Source: CAYNWK01 sp964400875 (GTDB lineage: Bacteria > Chloroflexota > Anaerolineae > Anaerolineales > UBA4823). From it: DNA of 35,040 nt. Where the stretch lies: assembly GCA_964400875.1 (NCBI GenBank), contig CAYNWK010000031.1, positions 1-35,040 of the forward strand, read 5' to 3'. This document shows, one piece after another, positions 31,139 through 35,040 of this stretch (position 1 is its first letter; each line of letters begins with the position of its first letter). The position numbers and the translations under genes were made by a program. The notes below the pieces were generated by a model. The model saw nothing but the letters and a program-made list of their open reading frames with translations. It ran no database searches and was not told the DNA's origin.

Positions 31139-31738
31139 TCAAGATTCGATCAGCTCGATGTCCAGGCTGTAAAGCAGGGCCATCGCCTCCGGCAGCGAGA
31201 ATTTAGCTCTCGACAAGATATTGTCGCCGGCGTCGATGGCGAAGTTCTTCGCGCCGGTAAAATCTGCCCTGGAGAGATTTGTCTGGGAGAAGCGGGTTTT
31301 CTCCAGATCCGAGCCGTGCAGGATCGCCCCGCTCAGGTCTGCGTCGGAGAAATCGACTTCGTGGAGCGTGCAGTCCACCAGCTCGACCTCCTGCAAGTTA
31401 GCGCCCATGAAGATCGACAGCTTGAGCACGCAGCGTTCGAAATCGAAGGGTTTCAGAAAACCGCGCTGATCCAGGTTCGCTTGCGACCAGTTTACGCCGA
31501 TAAACGTGCTCCCTTTAAACTGGTTGCCCACAAAAGAGCAGCCGGCGAAGCTGGTCAGCTGGAACATGCAGCCCTCGAACGTGCAATCCATGAAACGGCA
31601 GTCGCTAAAAGCGGTTTCGTTGAAGGAGCATTGGCTGAAGGAACATTCGGCGAACTCTGCCTGGTCGATAGACGCTCCGTCGAAGTTTTGACTGCGAAAA
31701 TTGCCCCCCTCGTAAAGGTTCTGGGATTTCAAATCCAT
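31139..31738 (-). CDS. Pentapeptide-repeat protein, Qnr/McbG-like
   Basis: The ATG at 31738 (MDLKSQNLYEGGNF) has GAGGGG six bases upstream and is preferred to an ATG at 31762; 199 residues. About 30 consecutive A/C/S-x-F/L-x-x repeats (FAECSFSQCSFNETAFSDCRFMDC.. etc.) form a right-handed beta helix that mimics B-form DNA. The centre loop NWSQANLDQRGFLKPFDFERC and C-terminal cap NFAIDAGDNILSRAKFSLPEAMALLYSLDIELIE match Qnr and McbG proteins, which protect DNA gyrase from quinolones or microcin B17. Whether it protects gyrase here is not known. It converges with DUF1684 paralogue 2, 16 nt apart. Confidence 0.88.
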   Translation of the reverse strand: MDLKSQNLYEGGNFRSQNFDGASIDQAEFAECSFSQCSFNETAFSDCRFMDCTFEGCMFQLTSFAGCSFVGNQFKGSTFIGVNWSQANLDQRGFLKPFDFERCVLKLSIFMGANLQEVELVDCTLHEVDFSDADLSGAILHGSDLEKTRFSQTNLSRADFTGAKNFAIDAGDNILSRAKFSLPEAMALLYSLDIELIES

Positions 31739-31769
31739 GAGCGCCCCTCGCCAATCCTCCATGCGGCGG

Positions 31770-32363
31770 TCAATTAGACTTCGTCACCAGGGGCAGATGC
31801 ACCTCGTGAAATTCGCCCACGCACCACACCGGCGCGCTGTTCGAGCATTGCAAAGTTGAAGCGTCCCAGCTGAAAAGGTCTTTGGAATTCGATTCCCAAC
31901 TCCTGGCAAGCCGCACGATGCTGCCGTAGCCGCCGGAACCAACTATGCTCCAGGCTTCGCAGTTGGCCATTCCGGCCGTGTTTGCGCCGCTGCTGTCCCA
32001 ACCGGTGCGCACCCACCCGTACCAAAAAGATGGCGGCCCAGAGCCGCTGTCCGATTGCGTGTGCGCCTCGGGGTGATCGCGATCGTATGCCAAACCGGTG
32101 ACGTCCAAGATCTCCCACAAGGAGGCCATATGGTAGCCCGCCGTGCAGGCCACTGGCGCCTCGTCCGCAGCATAGTTCGCGCCTGTGATGTAAAAATGGA
32201 TCCCCTGGCCTCTGGGGAAGAAGCCGGCCTGTGGGTTAGCCTGCGCTTCCAAAGGAGGTCGCGAGACCAGGGCGGCGCCGGCCAGAAGCAGACCCGCCAG
32301 GAAGACGGCGAGCAGCACGAAGCCGCCTCGCGGCGTGGAAAAGTGCAAGCGGAGGCGCATCAT
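31770..32363 (-). CDS. Exported protein of unknown function (paralogue A of a tandem pair)
   Basis: The start ATG at 32363 overlaps the upstream gene's stop (ATGA), so translation is coupled. 197 residues: a signal anchor at about 14-36 (FVLLAVFLAGLLLAGAALV), then a domain with CTAGYHMASLWEILDVTGL, DSGSGPPSFWYGWVRTGW, NCEAWS, GYGSIVRLARSWES and a Cys-rich end (LQCSNSAPVWCVGE). The Trp/Cys pattern resembles C-type-lectin-like DUF1554 domains, but I am unsure. The paralogue immediately upstream is about half identical over this domain. Probably secreted or membrane-anchored. Confidence 0.75.
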   Translation of the reverse strand: MMRLRLHFSTPRGGFVLLAVFLAGLLLAGAALVSRPPLEAQANPQAGFFPRGQGIHFYITGANYAADEAPVACTAGYHMASLWEILDVTGLAYDRDHPEAHTQSDSGSGPPSFWYGWVRTGWDSSGANTAGMANCEAWSIVGSGGYGSIVRLARSWESNSKDLFSWDASTLQCSNSAPVWCVGEFHEVHLPLVTKSN

Positions 32364-33076
32364 GGAGCGCGGTCCTCCACGCACCATACCGGCGAGACGC
32401 TCGTGCATTGCCAGGCAGCAGCGTCCCAGGTAAAGATCTCGCCGGGAGTCGTCTCCCAGTCGTTTACCAGCCGGACGATGGTGCCGTAACCGGTGTTCTT
32501 TTGGCTCCAGTTGTTGCAGTTCGCCACGCCGGCGGTATTCTCAGCGCTGCTGTTCCAGCCGGTGCGCGCCCAGCCGTACCAGAAAGCAGGCGGACCCGAT
32601 CCGCTGTCGGCCTTGGAGTAGGCTTGCGGATGATTAGATGCGTAGGCCAGGTTGCTGACGTCCAGGATCTCCCACAGAGAGGCCATGTGATAGCCACTTG
32701 AGCAGGCTGCCAACGTTTGATCGGCCTCGTAATTCGTGTCGGTCAGGTAAAAACCGCGTTTGCCGCTTCCCGAAGCTGTGAACCCACCGGCGTCCCCACC
32801 GGTTGGCGCCGATCCCAGGTCGTCGAGTGCGATCCATTCCCCGTTAGCCGAATACACCTGGTCCCCCTGGCGCAGCTCTTCCGGCGCGGTTTCAGTTTCC
32901 ACCTGGGTGGCGCTGCCCCCGGAGGCTGCCGGAATCTGGTTAGGAGATCCCGAATCATCGCCCTGGGCGCGGACATACGAGCTGATGAAAACGAAGGACG
33001 CTCCCAGCAAACCCAAAATTGCCAGCAGACGCAAATTAATATTTACCGTAAGGTTCGGGCGTTCATCGTGGTCCAT
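32360..33076 (-). CDS. Exported protein of unknown function (paralogue B of a tandem pair)
   Basis: 238 residues. N-terminal membrane segment 15-36 (LRLLAILGLLGASFVFISSYV), a low-complexity Ser/Gly/Glu linker (42-100), then the same domain as its neighbour: SSGYHMASLWEILDVSNLAY, DSGSGPPAFWYGWARTGW, NCNNWS, TIVRLVNDWE and a C-terminal C..VWCVED. The AAAGGAA site is upstream of the ATG at 33076. Four conserved Cys suggest two disulfides. It is followed directly by paralogue A. Confidence 0.75.
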   Translation of the reverse strand: MDHDERPNLTVNINLRLLAILGLLGASFVFISSYVRAQGDDSGSPNQIPAASGGSATQVETETAPEELRQGDQVYSANGEWIALDDLGSAPTGGDAGGFTASGSGKRGFYLTDTNYEADQTLAACSSGYHMASLWEILDVSNLAYASNHPQAYSKADSGSGPPAFWYGWARTGWNSSAENTAGVANCNNWSQKNTGYGTIVRLVNDWETTPGEIFTWDAAAWQCTSVSPVWCVEDRAP

Positions 33077-33129
33077 ATCTTCAATTTCCTTTCCGCAAGA
33101 GCACCAATTCTTCTGCTCGCCGTGTGAGG

Positions 33130-34053
33130 CTATTGAAACTCATCCAGCAGCGCTTCTACCTGGCTGCGGGTGGGCAGCGAGGACTGCGCGCCGAGTTTGG
33201 TGCAGGCCAGCGCTCCAGCGGCGTTGCCCCAGGCAGCGGCTTCAGCCAAGGATTTCCCTTCGGCAAGCCCCACAGCGAAACCACCCAGGAAAGCATCCCC
33301 GGCTGCGGTGGTGTCCACTACGTTGACCGGATACGCCGGAAAAATCTGGGTCACTCGCCTGGCAGCCAGCAAGGCGCCGCGACTGCCCAGGGTGATCAAC
33401 GCCGCCCCCACGCCCAATTCGAGTATTTTCTGGGCCGAGTGACCGGCGCTCCGGTCATCGTCGACTGGCAGCCCGGTGAGCAGCTCAGCTTCGCTCTCGT
33501 TCGGGGCAAGCACATCGACGTTCAGCAGGAGATCGGGGGGTAAGGGGCTTGCCGGGGCCGGGTTGAGCACTACTTTGACCCCCGCTCCCCGGGCGACCTG
33601 GACGGCGCGGCGTACGGTTTCAAGGGGGATCTCCAGCTGCAGGAGCAATACGTCCGCGGCGCTGATCGACTCGCGGGCCGAATCAATGTGCTCGGGCAGC
33701 AGCGTGCGATTGGCGCCGGGTAAAACGACGATGCTGTTCTCTCCGGAATCGCCCACTGTGATCAGGGCAGCTCCGCTGGCTGTCCTGGTATCCTGGCTGA
33801 CGTGCTCTACGGAGACGCCGTGTCCTTCCAGGCTTTCCAGCAGCCGGTGGGCGAAGGCGTCTCCCCCGAGGCGCCCGACCAAGGACACCTGTGCGCCCAA
33901 CAGAGCCGCGGCGACGGCCTGGTTGCCCCCCTTCCCGCCCGGGATCATGGCGAGCTCGCCGCCGACGATCGTCTCGCCGGGTTTCGGCAGGCGCGGGGAG
34001 CGCCCCACCAGGTCGATGTTCAGGCTGCCGACTACCGTGATTTTTGCGGGCAT
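33130..34053 (-). CDS. rbsK: Ribokinase (PfkB family)
   Basis: 307 residues from the ATG at 34053. Phosphorylates ribose (or another pentose/nucleoside) with ATP. Ribose-binding GSLNIDLV (9-16) and GGKGGNQ (39-45), catalytic base D253 in DTTAAGDAFLGGF (248-259), and the monovalent cation/anion-hole region are all present. No ribose transporter genes adjoin, so other PfkB substrates are possible, but GGKGGNQ and N13-D14 favour ribokinase. The ribosome binding site is poor; the gene starts 15 nt after the pyrophosphatase stop and may be translated by coupling. Confidence 0.85.
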   Translation of the reverse strand: MPAKITVVGSLNIDLVGRSPRLPKPGETIVGGELAMIPGGKGGNQAVAAALLGAQVSLVGRLGGDAFAHRLLESLEGHGVSVEHVSQDTRTASGAALITVGDSGENSIVVLPGANRTLLPEHIDSARESISAADVLLLQLEIPLETVRRAVQVARGAGVKVVLNPAPASPLPPDLLLNVDVLAPNESEAELLTGLPVDDDRSAGHSAQKILELGVGAALITLGSRGALLAARRVTQIFPAYPVNVVDTTAAGDAFLGGFAVGLAEGKSLAEAAAWGNAAGALACTKLGAQSSLPTRSQVEALLDEFQ

Positions 34054-34068
34054 CGGCAAACGGCCAGT

Positions 34069-34674
34069 TTACCCATAAGCCTGCTGATAATCCTCCATGG
34101 CGGCTTCGACGACCTTCTGGGCATGTTGGCTGCCGTAAATCTCCTCGATGGTGACCGAGGAAGGTTTCCCGGGGACCAGCTTATAGGTGCTGAAGTAATG
34201 CTGCAAACGTTCAATCAGGCGGGTGGGCAGGGCATCGATGTCTTGGACATTTCCCCAAAAATTATCATTCTCCAGCACGGCAACGATCTTGTCGTCGGCC
34301 TCGCCGCCATCGATGGTGTGCAGCCCCCCTACCACGCGCACGTTCAGGATGATCTCGGCGCGGTTGATCGGCCGCTCGCTGACCACGCAGATGTCCAGCG
34401 GGTCGCCGTCGCCGTGCTCAGCCCTGGAGGACAACGCGCCGACCCGGTCCCCGCAGTACGTGCGGGGGATGAAGCCGTACAGCGTCGGCGGAATGGAAGA
34501 GGTGCGCTGGGGGCGATCCACGCGCAGGTAGCCGGTGGCTTTATCCACCTCGTATTTGATCAGGTCGTAGGAAGTGATCTCGATGTAAGCGTGGACCAGG
34601 CTGGGTGGCTGGGGCCCTACCTCCAAGCCGTGCCACGGGTGCGGTCGCCAGCGGTAGAAATTGGTTCGAGGCAT
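34069..34674 (-). CDS. ppa: Inorganic pyrophosphatase, family I
   Basis: The ATG at 34674 has GGAG seven bases upstream; 201 residues. Hydrolyses pyrophosphate with Mg2+. The metal-binding motif DGDPLDICV (89-97; D89, D91, D94) and the second acidic cluster EADDKI (125-130) are complete, as is SIPPTLYGFIPRTYCGD (60-76). It is slightly longer than the E. coli enzyme (175) because of an N-terminal extension. It probably forms an operon with ribokinase. Confidence 0.92.
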   Translation of the reverse strand: MPRTNFYRWRPHPWHGLEVGPQPPSLVHAYIEITSYDLIKYEVDKATGYLRVDRPQRTSSIPPTLYGFIPRTYCGDRVGALSSRAEHGDGDPLDICVVSERPINRAEIILNVRVVGGLHTIDGGEADDKIVAVLENDNFWGNVQDIDALPTRLIERLQHYFSTYKLVPGKPSSVTIEEIYGSQHAQKVVEAAMEDYQQAYG

Positions 34675-34746
34675 CACAGAACTCCTGTGTACATCTAGAA
34701 ATCCCGGGGGATCAACTTGTAGGTGCAGGTTTATAAATTGATTTGT

Positions 34747-35040
34747 TTACCGGATCTTCGGCAGGACGTTGCGCAGGTACGCCTCGCGCAGCTCCTCGTC
34801 CTCAAACAGGTTGGCGATCTCCACGGCCATTGCCTCGGCCTGGGCGCGCTTGGCCTCGGCCTGATCCGTCAATCCGATCGCGCCCAGCGCGCCTGCCGCC
34901 GCGGCCTGCGCCTGCCAGACGTAGGGCCGCATCCCCAGACCTTCAGCTTCCGCCTCGGCCTGCTCCAGGTTCTCCAGGCCGGCTTCGATCTCGCCTCGTG
35001 CCAGGAACACTTTGCCCTTAACCAATGCAGTGAGCGGGAA
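34747..35040 (-). CDS. TPR-repeat protein, C-terminal end (runs off the right edge)
   Basis: The frame is open to the edge and about 98 C-terminal residues are visible. Two helical-hairpin repeats (ARGEIEAGLENLEQAEAEAEGLG and AEAKRAQAEAMAVEIANLF) end with ELREAYLRNVLPKIR, the typical close of large Chloroflexota proteins that join an adenylate-cyclase or AfsR/LuxR-like N-terminus to TPR repeats. The N-terminal parts are out of view, so the type of output domain is unknown. It is on the same strand as the pyrophosphatase, 72 nt upstream of it. Confidence 0.7.
   Translation of the reverse strand, partial: FPLTALVKGKVFLARGEIEAGLENLEQAEAEAEGLGMRPYVWQAQAAAAGALGAIGLTDQAEAKRAQAEAMAVEIANLFEDEELREAYLRNVLPKIR

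Noticed and set aside
1..35040. tRNA, rRNA, integrase, transposase or phage genes
   Set aside because: I looked for cloverleaf-type and known mobile gene signatures on both strands and found none that I could support.

Overview
The window looks like part of a chromosome from an uncultured Chloroflexota bacterium, probably Anaerolineae. This is an inference from the high GC content, the many small lipoproteins with Pro/Thr-rich linkers, and the mix of M32 carboxypeptidase, DUF547, DUF1684, DUF2277 and stand-alone regulator genes. No 16S rRNA or other phylogenetic marker is present. I see no transposase, prophage, CRISPR array, tRNA or rRNA.

Layout. 1-7666 (minus): the 5' part of a lysine 2,3-aminomutase gene, two coupled lipoprotein genes, a stand-alone receiver domain, an isocitrate/isopropylmalate dehydrogenase family gene, an M32 carboxypeptidase with a clear terminator, and a 3-phosphoglycerate-dehydrogenase-like gene. 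7891-8498 (plus): a promoter, a dodecin lacking the usual flavin-stacking Trp, and DUF2277. 8504-14253: mostly plus-strand accessory genes with a detoxification or resistance flavour (SRPBCC, a frameshifted ClbS/DfsB-like gene, VOC, GyrI-like, zinc ribbon, two GNATs, haloalkane dehalogenase). 14288-17645: a sulfotransferase with a probable TTG start, a small membrane protein, two related long hairpins, then a consensus promoter covered by a perfect inverted repeat driving a membrane protein/XRE regulator pair, followed by a medium-chain dehydrogenase. 17673-18392: an OsmC remnant and an Imm-5-like immunity protein. 18483-20991: an ALDH7-type dehydrogenase almost fused to an ECF sigma factor and a small soluble zinc-finger protein. 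21087-22260: a DUF547 gene bracketed by two copies of a palindromic repeat, with a third relative at 29713.

22462-24545 is the most notable pair: a 3-ketodihydrosphingosine reductase and a serine palmitoyltransferase-like enzyme, 2 bp apart, which together would make dihydrosphingosine. 24606-28951 (minus) is a likely five-gene operon (M50/CBS site-2 protease, small membrane protein, SulP transporter, beta carbonic anhydrase, unknown protein). It is preceded by a promoter and a ~150-nt leader that contains a strong intrinsic terminator, so it looks attenuated. 29255-35040 holds DUF2294, a divergent pair of DUF1684 paralogues, a Qnr/McbG-like pentapeptide protein, tandem exported paralogues of unknown function, ribokinase, inorganic pyrophosphatase and the C-terminus of a TPR protein.

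Start codons were moved from the longest open frame wherever a downstream ATG (or one TTG) had a better ribosome binding site or family fit.
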